DNA of 64,000 bases from contig NZ_CP009516.1 of NCBI RefSeq assembly GCF_000970285.1, positions 2,583,036-2,647,035 on the forward strand. Direction: 5' to 3'. The notes below the pieces were generated by a model that had not been told where the DNA came from, did no database searches, and worked only from the letters and a program-made list of their open reading frames with translations. This stretch comes from Methanosarcina horonobensis HB-1 = JCM 15518 (GTDB lineage Archaea > Halobacteriota > Methanosarcinia > Methanosarcinales > Methanosarcinaceae). Shown piece after piece: positions 40,640-49,563 of this stretch (the stretch's first letter is position 1; each line of letters opens with the position of its first letter). The position numbers and the translations under genes are program-made.

Positions 40640-41380
40640 ATGGTGCAAAAAGTTTCCCGGAAAGAAACCTCTTTTCTTTTTTTTGAGGAAGATATCCCCG
40701 ATATCGTGCGCGGGCATGAGATCTGGGTCGAACACTGCATGCAGAATGTTTCTCCCGGAGATCCAATAGCGTTTGACCTTTGTTTCGGGCATAATATGAA
40801 AAGCGACAGAGCGATTCAGGTCGAAAAAGTGACTCCTGCTGTCTTCAGTGCCCTGGGAGAAAATCGCGCCGTTGAGGTCAGTGCCGCAGAGAATCACTTA
40901 TCGATGCAATTCACTCCGGCTTTCGAAGGATATCACACTATTGGAGTAGAATATGACGGCGGAATTCTGAATTTACCTCATCCCGGACTGAAGGGCCCGA
41001 AGTATTACTACCAGTATACAAAAACCATCATTCCGGTAGGGGATTGTCAGGCAGAATATGATCTGACGGTTGGGCATGAACTGGAGATAATTCCGCTTGA
41101 CTACAGGCAGTATAAGGTCGGAGAACACGTCCTGTTGAAGGTATTATATGACCGGCATGCACTGCCTGATGTAATTGTATATGGAATACATGCCGACAAC
41201 CGGGAAAATCCGATCGAAATAACAACCGACCCTGAAGGCCTGGTTGACATTGAACTGGAAAAAAGTGGGAAGTGGATGTTCAAGGTCGGATATCGGGACC
41301 CTGAAAAAAGCGTCAAGGGCCTATACGACAAAAAGGTAATGACTGCAACTTTTACTATTATGGACGTAAGTAAGAATTAG
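40640..41380 (+). CDS. DUF4198-like protein
   Basis: A 246-residue beta-rich protein without a clear signal peptide. The pattern (HEIWVEHCMQNVSPGDPI, then GHNMKSDR, the tyrosine segment PKYYYQYTKTI and the final PEGLVDIELEKSGKWMFKVGY) fits the DUF4198 group, often linked to metal (nickel/cobalt) uptake clusters. It lies 6 bases after the binding-protein gene. An accessory role in metal-chelate acquisition is inference. Confidence 0.65.
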   Translation: MVQKVSRKETSFLFFEEDIPDIVRGHEIWVEHCMQNVSPGDPIAFDLCFGHNMKSDRAIQVEKVTPAVFSALGENRAVEVSAAENHLSMQFTPAFEGYHTIGVEYDGGILNLPHPGLKGPKYYYQYTKTIIPVGDCQAEYDLTVGHELEIIPLDYRQYKVGEHVLLKVLYDRHALPDVIVYGIHADNRENPIEITTDPEGLVDIELEKSGKWMFKVGYRDPEKSVKGLYDKKVMTATFTIMDVSKN

Positions 41381-41388
41381 GTGAGAAT

Positions 41389-42021
41389 ATGGAAACGGAA
41401 ATAAAACCGCAAATAAAAGAATGGTGGGACACTGAAGAACACGATTATGATGCCATTGCAGCCCATGGAGTGCATTCCGAAGATGAGAAAAAACTCTGGA
41501 CAGAAGTGATCACCCAGCTCCTGGGAACCGACCAGAAACTGAAAATTCTGGATATGGGAACCGGCACCGGCTTTTTAGCGCTGCTGCTGGCTGAGCTGGG
41601 ATACGACATCACAGGAGCGGATTGGGCAAGGAGTAAACTGGAAAAGGCAAAAGAGAAGATGGAAGAGACAGGAAATTCCGTAAATTTTGTTGTTGAAGAT
41701 GCGGAAAATCTCTCCTTTGAGGCTGAGCAGTTTGATGCGGTTGTCAGCCGGCACCTGATCTGGACTCTGGCAAATCCGGGCTCTGCATTTAAAGAATGGG
41801 CGAGAGTGACAAAACCCGGAGGCAAAGTCCTGACAGATATCCCGGCCAGGCATTCTCATCCCGGAAACCATCACTTTGGAGAAGAGATCGGAAAAGAATT
41901 ACCCTTTTACAACGGAGCTGACCCGGGTGAGGTTATCAGCATGTTTGAAGCTGCAGGGCTTGTGAACGTGTCGGTCAGGGTATTCAACAAAATGATGTTG
42001 GTGGAAGGAGAGAAGGTATAA
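41389..42021 (+). CDS. Class I SAM-dependent methyltransferase
   Basis: A 210-residue protein with motif I LKILDMGTGTGFLALLLAELG, motif II acid loop (ITGADWARSKLEKA) and VVSRHLIWTL as motif IV. Related to UbiE/tetrapyrrole-type methyltransferases. Its place within the uptake cluster suggests modification of the imported ligand; substrate unknown. GGTGAGAAT precedes the ATG. Confidence 0.8.
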   Translation: METEIKPQIKEWWDTEEHDYDAIAAHGVHSEDEKKLWTEVITQLLGTDQKLKILDMGTGTGFLALLLAELGYDITGADWARSKLEKAKEKMEETGNSVNFVVEDAENLSFEAEQFDAVVSRHLIWTLANPGSAFKEWARVTKPGGKVLTDIPARHSHPGNHHFGEEIGKELPFYNGADPGEVISMFEAAGLVNVSVRVFNKMMLVEGEKV

Positions 42022-42022
42022 G

Positions 42023-42105
42023 CAAGCCACGGAAAGCAAGCCACGGAAGGCAAGCCACAGAAAAGCAAACCACAGAAAAGCAAACCACAGAAAAGCAAAC
42101 CACAG
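42023..42105. repeat. Tandem repeat between two operon genes
   Basis: About six imperfect copies of a 14-16-bp unit GCAAACCACAGAAAA fill the gap between the methyltransferase stop and the next ATG, leaving no ordinary SD for that gene. Slippage product; may tune expression. Confidence 0.85.
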
Positions 42106-42113
42106 TAATAGCC

Positions 42114-43049
42114 ATGGTAATCGACTCGGTAATACGTGCAGTTGAACTCTGGATCTCTGTCTTCCCTTTTACGGTCGTCGGGATATTATTGGCGAGCATC
42201 GCAGTCGAGTTAGGGATATTCGATCGTTTGTTTCCGGTTATGAAACCGATACTGCACGAAGCGCATTTCACTCCCCATTCGGGAATTGCGTTTATGACCG
42301 CTTTTGGTTCGCCAATCGCGGCAGTAGCGATGATCTCGGAATTTTACGGTGAAGGAAAGATAAACCAGAAAGAAACTTTACTGGCAACCGTAGCAACCTG
42401 GTTTCCCCAGACTATCTACGAAAGCTTTGTTTACATCTCCCCTACGATTATACCGGTTCTAGGGATAGTAGGCATTGCATATCTCTCTTTATTCGTACTG
42501 AACGGCACGATAGTAGCTCTGCTCGTATTTATTGCCGGCAGAGCACTTTTGACCCGGAAAAATTGTACAGACTGCGAATTTGCGTCTGAAACCGAGGACA
42601 GGAAACTGGTTATAAAGACCGCTCTCAAACGGAGTGTTCTCAATTCGGTGAAACTTTTAAAGCGAGTTGTGCTCTTCGCATTTCCTGTGAGCATTCTCGT
42701 CTTTGTTCTCATCGATCTGGGAGCATTTGATATCCTCTCTCAATATCTTGGCTGGATGCCGCTACCTCCGGAGGCTCTGGCAGTTGTTCCGCTGGTAGTT
42801 GCCAACCCCACGGCTGCATATGTTACGGTTGCAGATTTAATGGAAACAGAGGTTCTGGACTTTAAGCTAGCGTTGTTAACCTTACTTGCAGGTAACCTTC
42901 TGGTCAGTACCCGATACATCCTTACACACAGGCTCCCGTATTATTCCGGGATTTTCGGGCCCGGGTTGAGCCTGAAAATAATCTCGGTAAGTGCAGGGCT
43001 ACGCCTTGGGCTTACTATCTTAATGATTCTTACTCTATTGCTGGCTTAA
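42114..43049 (+). CDS. Gate-domain (nucleoside recognition/SpmA-like) membrane protein
   Basis: A 311-residue protein with about eight helices and two gate-like halves: FPFTVVGILLASIAVELGIFDRLFP, and FAFPVSILVFVLIDLGAFDILSQYL. Proteins of this fold occur beside metal and tetrapyrrole transporters in methanogens. Probably a membrane transporter of the cluster; substrate unknown. The ATG lies after the tandem repeat. Confidence 0.75.
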   Translation: MVIDSVIRAVELWISVFPFTVVGILLASIAVELGIFDRLFPVMKPILHEAHFTPHSGIAFMTAFGSPIAAVAMISEFYGEGKINQKETLLATVATWFPQTIYESFVYISPTIIPVLGIVGIAYLSLFVLNGTIVALLVFIAGRALLTRKNCTDCEFASETEDRKLVIKTALKRSVLNSVKLLKRVVLFAFPVSILVFVLIDLGAFDILSQYLGWMPLPPEALAVVPLVVANPTAAYVTVADLMETEVLDFKLALLTLLAGNLLVSTRYILTHRLPYYSGIFGPGLSLKIISVSAGLRLGLTILMILTLLLA

Positions 43050-43087
43050 AAATGCAATAAACTATCTATTGCACTGGATGTGTATCC

Positions 43088-44164
43088 TTGGAAACAAAAC
43101 AGCATACTTTGACTAAAGAAGAAGTTAAAATCCAATACAATAAGTTTATTGGGAGAAAATTATCATTTATTTTTTTCCTTCTAGCCTCAATAATCCTCGT
43201 AGCAGGCATATCCGCTTCTTTAGGGTCTGCAAATCTCACCGTCTTGGAGACTTATTCTTCAATCCTGCACAGGTTATTTCCGGCTTACTTTGAGTCAGGT
43301 GAACTTGCAGATGTATTCGTATGGAACCTCAGGCTTCCTCGAATATTCATGGGCATTGTAGCCGGTTTCGGGCTTGGGGTTGCAGGCTGTGTAATGCAGG
43401 CAATTCTCAAAAATCCGCTTGCGAGTCCCTATACGCTTGGCATATCTTCAGGTGCCAGCTTCGGGGCATCCCTTGCAATCCTTACAGGTGTAGGAATCAT
43501 CGGGGGAGATTATCTTATTGTGGGCAATGCATTCTTGTTTGCTCTATTATGTTCATTTACAATTCTGGGGTTATCAAATCGAAAAGGTGCAACGCCCGAA
43601 ACTATGATTCTGGCTGGCATTGCGATGATGTACCTGTTTGCTGCAATGACGACGATCCTTCAATACTTTGGCGAAGCAGAAGCCGTAAAAGAAGCAGTTT
43701 TCTGGACAGTTGGGGACCTTGATAGGTTCTCCTGGCCTAAAGTCAAAATCATATTCGGAGCACTTATATGCTGCTTTCCTCTGCTTATGATAAAATCGCT
43801 GGATCTCAACATAATGGCTGCAGGAGACGAAACCGCAGCAAGCCTGGGTGTGAACGTCAAACGTACCCGGGTCATTCTGATGGCAGTCACAACTCTGCTG
43901 GTCGCATGCATTGTGTGTTTTACGGGAACAATCGGATTTATAGGCCTGGTTGCTCCGCATCTGACGCGCATTGCCATAGGAGGTGATAACAGGTTTGTCC
44001 TTCCCGTTTCCGGCCTTTTCGGTGCATTGCTACTTATTAGCGCAGACCTTGTAGCACGAAGAGTTCTGGCTCCTATAATTCTTCCTGTCGGAGCGATAAC
44101 TGCCTTTATGGGTGCCCCGCTTTTTCTGTATATGATTATGAAACGAAAGAGGGAATACTGGTGA
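43088..44164 (+). CDS. FecCD/BtuC-type ABC permease
   Basis: A 358-residue membrane permease with about ten helices and family motifs RLPRIFMGIVAGFGLGVAG, NPLASPYTLGISSGASFGAS and FTGTIGFIGLVAPHLTR. It forms the channel for corrinoid, heme or siderophore import with the binding protein at 39284 and the ATPase at 44161. TTG start; its stop overlaps the ATPase GTG. Confidence 0.9.
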   Translation: METKQHTLTKEEVKIQYNKFIGRKLSFIFFLLASIILVAGISASLGSANLTVLETYSSILHRLFPAYFESGELADVFVWNLRLPRIFMGIVAGFGLGVAGCVMQAILKNPLASPYTLGISSGASFGASLAILTGVGIIGGDYLIVGNAFLFALLCSFTILGLSNRKGATPETMILAGIAMMYLFAAMTTILQYFGEAEAVKEAVFWTVGDLDRFSWPKVKIIFGALICCFPLLMIKSLDLNIMAAGDETAASLGVNVKRTRVILMAVTTLLVACIVCFTGTIGFIGLVAPHLTRIAIGGDNRFVLPVSGLFGALLLISADLVARRVLAPIILPVGAITAFMGAPLFLYMIMKRKREYW

Positions 44165-44934
44165 AACTGAAGGTAAACAACGTTGAATTTGCTTATAACA
44201 GCATACCTGTTCTCGAAAACGTATCAATGGAACTGAATCCCGCAGAAGTTCTTGGCATTGTAGGCCCAAACGGGACAGGGAAATCCACACTGATCCGATG
44301 TATCGACCAGATATTGAATCCTAAAAGCGGAAGCATATTACTGGACAATCATAATATCAGTAAGATGACCAGAATGGAAATCGCAAGGAAAATGGGTTAT
44401 GTACCGCAGAGTATTACAGGTGTTTTTCCTGCCTCTGTTATAGATACCGTTCTTATGGGCAGACGCCCCTACCTTGGATGGAAGAGCGGTAAAGAAGACC
44501 TGGATTATGTACTGGAGGTACTGGAACTGCTCGGGATGATGGAGTTTGCCATGAGAGATATCAATGAAATCAGCGGAGGTCAGCAGCAGAAGGTACTTAT
44601 AGCACGGGCACTTGCACAGAAGGCAAATATTCTTCTTCTTGACGAACCGACCAGCAATCTTGATATAAGGCATCAACTTGAGGTCATGGAAATTATGAAG
44701 AATATTGTGAAGGACAAAGGAATCTCTGCGATCATGGCACTTCATGATTTGAATCTGGCTTCAAGATATGCCGACAGAATAGTCATGATGAAAGATGGCA
44801 AAATATTTGCAGCCGGGAATCCTGCATCGGTCCTCACCGTAGAGAATATAAAACAGGTCTATGGGGTAAGAGCTCTGGTGAAAGACGATGGGAAGAGACC
44901 ATATATCATTCCGATAGAACCTGTGACAGGCTAA
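44161..44934 (+). CDS. FecE/BtuD-type ABC ATPase
   Basis: A 257-residue ATPase with Walker A GPNGTGKST, signature ISGGQQQKV, Walker B ILLLDEPTSN and H-loop ALHDLN. Powers the adjoining permease. GTG start in a four-base overlap. Last gene of the uptake cluster. Confidence 0.92.
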   Translation: MKLKVNNVEFAYNSIPVLENVSMELNPAEVLGIVGPNGTGKSTLIRCIDQILNPKSGSILLDNHNISKMTRMEIARKMGYVPQSITGVFPASVIDTVLMGRRPYLGWKSGKEDLDYVLEVLELLGMMEFAMRDINEISGGQQQKVLIARALAQKANILLLDEPTSNLDIRHQLEVMEIMKNIVKDKGISAIMALHDLNLASRYADRIVMMKDGKIFAAGNPASVLTVENIKQVYGVRALVKDDGKRPYIIPIEPVTG

Positions 44935-45005
44935 CGTAAGCCGGAACTTATCCGAACTCTTCCGGAATCCAGAACAGGAAAGTATTTTATCTCTTCCATA
45001 AGCTG

Positions 45006-45105
45006 CTTTCGTTCAACCTCTACCTTTCATTCAACCTTCTATCTTTCATTCAACCTTCTATCTTTCATTCAACCCTCTATCTTTTGTTCAACCTTCTACC
45101 CTATC
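45006..45105. repeat. 19-bp tandem repeat
   Basis: About five imperfect copies of CTTTCATTCAACCTTCTAT in the gap after the ABC ATPase. Non-coding. Confidence 0.85.
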
Positions 45106-45210
45106 TTTTTCTTTTTCAGAATTGAGAAAGCACATATTCTAAAAAATAAAGCTCAAATTAATATATAAATACCATCCAAACAATCTAATTAGAACAGGGG
45201 GGTAATTACC

Positions 45211-45600
45211 ATGCCAAGAGTTATTCACTTTGAGATACATGCAGATGATATTGAAAGGGCAAAGAAGTTCTACGAGGATATTTTCGATTGGAAGTTAGAG
45301 AAGTGGGGAGGTCCCATGGATTACTGGCTTATAACAACAGGTGAGCAGGACCAGCCGGGAATTGATGGCGGCTTGATGAAAAGGCAGGGAAAAGAGCCTG
45401 GGGAAGAAACTACGATAAGCAGTTATGTATGCACTATAGATGTCCCGGATATAGATGAATACTTGAATAAAATCAAGCAGCATGGCGGCAGAGTGGCTAT
45501 GGAAAAGGGAGCTATCCCTGGCATAGGCTGGCTTGCATACTGCTTCGATACAGAGAAAAACCTGTTTGGAATAATGCAGCCTGATATGAATGCTAAATAA
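45211..45600 (+). CDS. VOC-family (glyoxalase-like) protein
   Basis: A 129-residue protein of the vicinal oxygen chelate fold: VIHFEIHADDIERAKKFYED, FDWKLEKWGG, and CFDTEKNLFGIMQPD. These proteins bind a metal and small ligands; many stress-related members are uncharacterised. GGGGGGT precedes the ATG, with a TATA-like ATATATAAAT upstream at about 45160. Single gene. Confidence 0.85.
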   Translation: MPRVIHFEIHADDIERAKKFYEDIFDWKLEKWGGPMDYWLITTGEQDQPGIDGGLMKRQGKEPGEETTISSYVCTIDVPDIDEYLNKIKQHGGRVAMEKGAIPGIGWLAYCFDTEKNLFGIMQPDMNAK

Positions 45601-45713
45601 CTTTTTCTTTACTTTTTTCTTATTAGGCAGATCTCTTAATTTCAGCATTTAATTCAATTCAGCCATTATATTGAGATCCAGTTCATCCCTAAGATTCGGT
45701 TTACACCTTTACC

Positions 45714-47087
45714 TTAGGGTTTTATTTTTTCTCTTTTTTCCTTCGCCCTGAACTTGCGATATTCCCTTCCCATTAACCCGGCAGCAAGGATGCACGCCAG
45801 AAAGTCAGAAATTGGAAACGCAGCCCAGACTCCGTCAAGCCCATAGCATCTTGGCAAAACCAGCACAAGGGGCAGCAGGAAAAGGAGCTGCCTTGCCAGT
45901 GACAGGATGAAAGCAGGTCTCGGTTTTCCAAGGGCTTGAAATACGGTTGTGCCTACGAGCTGGAAGCCTATGAATGGCAGGACAAGCACGACAATCCACA
46001 TGGCATCAGTTCCCACGGCTGTGAGTTCAGGATCAGAGCTGAAAATATGAATAATTGGAGCCGGGAAAAGGAACATAATCAAAAACCCCGGAAGGGAAAA
46101 GAGAGTGCTGACCTTAAGGGCAACTTTGACCGATTCAACAACCCTTGAAAACTGTTTTGCGCCGTAGTTATAACCAACTATGGGCTGAAGACCAAAAGAG
46201 ATCCCAAGCATAGGCAGGAAGATAAGTAGCAACATACGGTGAATGATCCCGAAGGCTGCAATCGACACATCCCCTCCGTAAGTTGCAAGGGCATTGTTTA
46301 CAAAAACCATCATGGTGCTGTTTGAGGCTTCAACAATAAAGGGACCCAGACCTATTGCTGCTACTTCTTTTGAAATAACAGAGTCTGGCACCAATAATCT
46401 TGGTTTAAAGGCAACCGAGCTTTTTCCAGTAAGGAAGTAGCGCAGCAGGAAGACTGTGGATGCAAACTGGGCAAGGATTGTTGCAATAGCAGCGCCTCTT
46501 ACTCCCATATCAAGTCCGAAAATAAAGAGAGGATCAAGCACGATATTCAAACCGGCACCGAGCAGCATTCCGAACATTGCATAACGAGCATTGCCTTCGG
46601 CTCTTACGAGGTCTTCGGCTGCGATCCCGAGGGTAAAAACAACCGAACCTGCCATTATAATCTCAAGATAAGCTCGCGCATAGGGCATAATTCCAGGCGT
46701 TGCTCCGAAGAGTTCCAGTAGCGGCTCAAGGAAAATAAGTCCCGCAAGCGAGTAAACAAACCCCAAAGAAACTCCCAGGAAAAACACGGTTCCGAGGGCT
46801 TTTTCAGCTCTATATGGCTCTTTTGATCCCAGAGCCCTTGAGATAATTGAGGCTCCTCCTACTCCGAGCCCAATTGCAATTCCGAGTGCCAGCATGTGAA
46901 TTGGAAAAGCTATTACCAGCCCTCCTATGCCGGAAACGCTTTCCTCGCCGAGAGCCCTGCCAACGAAGATAGTATCCACTACATTGTAAAAGGCATAAAC
47001 AAGCATCCCGATTATAGAGGGGGCTGAAAGTTTGAAAAGAAGCTTGCCTACCTTTTCGGTACCCAGGAATTTGCTGTGCTCGTGTAT
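45714..47087 (-). CDS. MATE-family exporter with apparent AUA start
   Basis: A 12-helix Na+- or H+-driven multidrug exporter. The conserved MATE N-terminus (TEKVGKLLFKLSAPSIIG) lies upstream of the first in-frame ATG (47006) and belongs to helix 1. The frame has no ATG, GTG or TTG before it; ATA 47087-47085 lies 3 bases after GGGGGAGGAG. From there the protein has 457 residues, the normal family length. Other motifs: YNVVDTIFVGRALGEESVSG and GFGMQPIVGYN-like FGLQPIVGYNYGA. Substrate unknown. Confidence 0.85.
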   Translation of the reverse strand: MHEHSKFLGTEKVGKLLFKLSAPSIIGMLVYAFYNVVDTIFVGRALGEESVSGIGGLVIAFPIHMLALGIAIGLGVGGASIISRALGSKEPYRAEKALGTVFFLGVSLGFVYSLAGLIFLEPLLELFGATPGIMPYARAYLEIIMAGSVVFTLGIAAEDLVRAEGNARYAMFGMLLGAGLNIVLDPLFIFGLDMGVRGAAIATILAQFASTVFLLRYFLTGKSSVAFKPRLLVPDSVISKEVAAIGLGPFIVEASNSTMMVFVNNALATYGGDVSIAAFGIIHRMLLLIFLPMLGISFGLQPIVGYNYGAKQFSRVVESVKVALKVSTLFSLPGFLIMFLFPAPIIHIFSSDPELTAVGTDAMWIVVLVLPFIGFQLVGTTVFQALGKPRPAFILSLARQLLFLLPLVLVLPRCYGLDGVWAAFPISDFLACILAAGLMGREYRKFRAKEKREKIKP

Positions 47088-47372
47088 ATTCTCCTCCCCC
47101 GTAATCTGGATTAAACAGAAAGTCCCGTAAGCGAGTATAATATAAAACTATTTCGTAAGTATGCAAACACTGAAACCAGAACTGAGAACGAAAAAAGTAA
47201 ATCAAGAAACAGAGACCAGTTAAGATCAAAACAAAAATAGATCCGGCCATTGAAGTAAACCGAATTAAAGCAAAATAAACCGAATACAAATAAAGTAAAC
47301 TGAATATAGTGAAATAAATTCGAACATAATGAAGCGAATAAGTTATGTATGAACGAATGACGGAGTGGAAAG

Positions 47373-48302
47373 GTGAAAAAAGATCAATTGAAGCAGATCA
47401 AAGCCCTGACATTCGGGGAAGCCCTTTTTGATATTATTAAAGGCACAGCCCATCTGGGAGGTGCTCCCCTAAACCTTGCAGCCCATCTTGCAAAACTGGG
47501 AGCAAAACCGGCTGTGCTTACAGCAGTAGGAAAGGACGAACTCGGTGAAATTCTCCTCTCCAGGGCTGAAGAAATGGGGGTCGATACATCATATATCCTT
47601 ATTGATGAGCACAGGCCCACAGGAACCGTTACTGTAGAGCTGAAAAATGGCGGGATCCCTATTTTCACAATAAACAAAGGCGTAGCCTGGGACGCAATTA
47701 CCCCTAATGGAAGTAAGTTTGAAGCTCTTGCCAGAGAAGAGTGGGACATTTTCTGTTTCGGGACTCTTGCCCAGAGGTCAGAAGAAAACCGAAAGACTCT
47801 GAAAAGACTGTTTTCGGAAATAAAAGCAAAACATTTTTTTTATGATATAAACCTGAGAGCAGGGTTCTATACGGAAGAGTGGATCCTTTCTTCCCTTGAA
47901 CACTGTACAATCCTAAAAATGAATGAAGATGAGGCTGCAGCAGTTTCCGATATGCTTTTTGGTACGGTGCACACCTTCAGAACTCTCTGCTGCTTACTTT
48001 CGAAAAGGTATTCGAAAATATCCGTAATCTGCATAACAAAAGGACCCAAAGGGTCTGCCGTCTACCATAAAGGAGTCTACGAAGAAATCGAAACTACCCC
48101 CGTAGAAGTGGCAGATACTGTCGGAGCCGGAGACGCTTTTTCTGCAGGCTTTCTGTATACCTATCTTTCAGGGCACGGAGTTTCAAAAGCCGCATCAGTT
48201 GCCAATATGCTTGGGACTTATGTAGCATCAAAATCGGGTTCGGTGCCTGAATATTCTGAAGAGCTTATTAAAGAGCTGGGAATTTTTAAGAAAAAAGGAT
48301 AG
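47373..48302 (+). CDS. PfkB-family carbohydrate kinase
   Basis: A 309-residue sugar or nucleoside kinase. Contains GEALFDIIKG, the substrate region GGAPLNLAAHLAKLGA, and the ATP/anion-hole signature DTVGAGDAFSAGF with its catalytic Asp. Likely a fructokinase-like enzyme; the exact sugar is undecided. GTG start after GGAAAGG. Confidence 0.88.
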   Translation: MKKDQLKQIKALTFGEALFDIIKGTAHLGGAPLNLAAHLAKLGAKPAVLTAVGKDELGEILLSRAEEMGVDTSYILIDEHRPTGTVTVELKNGGIPIFTINKGVAWDAITPNGSKFEALAREEWDIFCFGTLAQRSEENRKTLKRLFSEIKAKHFFYDINLRAGFYTEEWILSSLEHCTILKMNEDEAAAVSDMLFGTVHTFRTLCCLLSKRYSKISVICITKGPKGSAVYHKGVYEEIETTPVEVADTVGAGDAFSAGFLYTYLSGHGVSKAASVANMLGTYVASKSGSVPEYSEELIKELGIFKKKG

Positions 48303-48383
48303 TGCGGGTACGCAACATTGGCAATAACAATACAGATCAAGTTGTAGTGTACCCGGCAGCAAGCAATCTGGTAGATTCACTCT

Positions 48384-48471
48384 CTCGCTCTCATTACTAT
48401 GAATGGTGAACCACTTCTCCCTGCTTTCTAATGAGAGCGAGGAAGTCGACTCCCGCTTGCCTCCGCGCTCC
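48384..48471 (-). mobile_element. Left-end relic of the IS200/IS605 family
   Basis: On the minus strand GGAGCGCGGAGG (48471-48460) matches the left ends at 8939 and 37396. A 13-bp perfect inverted repeat (48384-48396 and 48429-48441) lies beside it. No transposase remains. Probably a solo end left after decay. Confidence 0.5.
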
Positions 48472-48488
48472 TAAAGCTAATACTTAAC

Positions 48489-48977
48489 TCAACAGCGTAC
48501 CGTTTTTATATTATTACTATTTGATAGTTTATCCCACTCTTCTGCCTGCGACCACTGTTTTGGAGAAATTATGCTTATAGATAGGATCAGGTCTTGGAAC
48601 ATCTCTGGAATTGCAATGCTCACTAAAGATTTCATCGGGTAATACTCCATGCTAAAGGAAGTAGTTAGCACCCCTATTCCCGAGCTGGTCTTGCTTTTCT
48701 TAACTAAATTCTTCTCAACGCCGTTTCTAAAATTGAGGATTGATTTTCCTTTTCCATGTACCCAGGGCTGGTAATAGCCTTTTGCAGACTCTATAATTAT
48801 CATGAATGAATAATCTCTGTACTTTTCGGAAACGGAAATTTTTACGATACAGTTCATCTTTTCTAATTTAATATATCGAGTAACCGTAAGAACTTTTGTT
48901 CCGTTTTTTGCAGTTATTTGAGTGATGCATTTATTTCTTTCGTCATCCAATGTGATAGTTTCACATACCGGAGTCAT
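48489..48977 (-). CDS. Hypothetical protein
   Basis: A 162-residue soluble, beta-rich protein from ATG 48977, which has GAGGT at 4 bases; an in-frame ATG five codons earlier is less well placed. No recognised family. A TATA-like region lies at 49005-49050. Slightly atypical, possibly acquired. Confidence 0.55.
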   Translation of the reverse strand: MTPVCETITLDDERNKCITQITAKNGTKVLTVTRYIKLEKMNCIVKISVSEKYRDYSFMIIIESAKGYYQPWVHGKGKSILNFRNGVEKNLVKKSKTSSGIGVLTTSFSMEYYPMKSLVSIAIPEMFQDLILSISIISPKQWSQAEEWDKLSNSNNIKTVRC

Positions 48978-49563
48978 TTTACCTCTTCCCACTTATATTG
49001 ATAACTATATGATAATGTGATTAAATATAAGGATATACCAATGTATATATATTATACTACTGGCATATTTCTTTTCATGGAGTTATAAAAATAAAAATAG
49101 AACAGCCTGTAAGTTTGAGTCCTCGAGGCAAAGCGATTCGCCTTTTGGCAGGACTCAAAATTAGGTCTTAAAAACCGGATTAACAGCAAAAATTTCCTTA
49201 GCAAAAGATTTCTTTCTTTCATCAAATATCATTTTACAGCTTTTAAACGTTCCGTAAAAGATACGTTACTTTAAGGTAAATGATTTTCATCATGTTGGAG
49301 GACTCAATAACTATTTTCATATCCCTTTATTCCTTTAACCTCAGGTAGTAATTCTCAAACATAATAAAGCCCTGACTTTTTATAACCGAGGTTCAGGATT
49401 GGAACTTTATCCTCAACAATCATTGATATAAGTGAAGACTGGATCACAGGAAACAAGTATATATTAATGGAACAATACTCAAAAAAGAAACTTGAGGGAT
49501 ATGGGGTAAACTTTACAGCTTGCCAGATACATTTTCCAATTTACAACAAGGAGTTGGCTAAAA
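48978..49563. other. Intergenic region with a strong inverted repeat
   Basis: A 10-bp perfect stem TTTGAGTCCT (49114-49123) and AGGACTCAAA (49150-49159) encloses AAGCGATTCGCCTT, giving a nested hairpin. A promoter-like TATATATTAA is at about 49458. No convincing gene: a frame at 49467-49739 lacks an SD and overlaps the following gene. Confidence 0.5.

Noticed and set aside
43574-43977. Minus-strand frames inside the FecCD permease
   Set aside because: Shadows of a well-matched permease gene.
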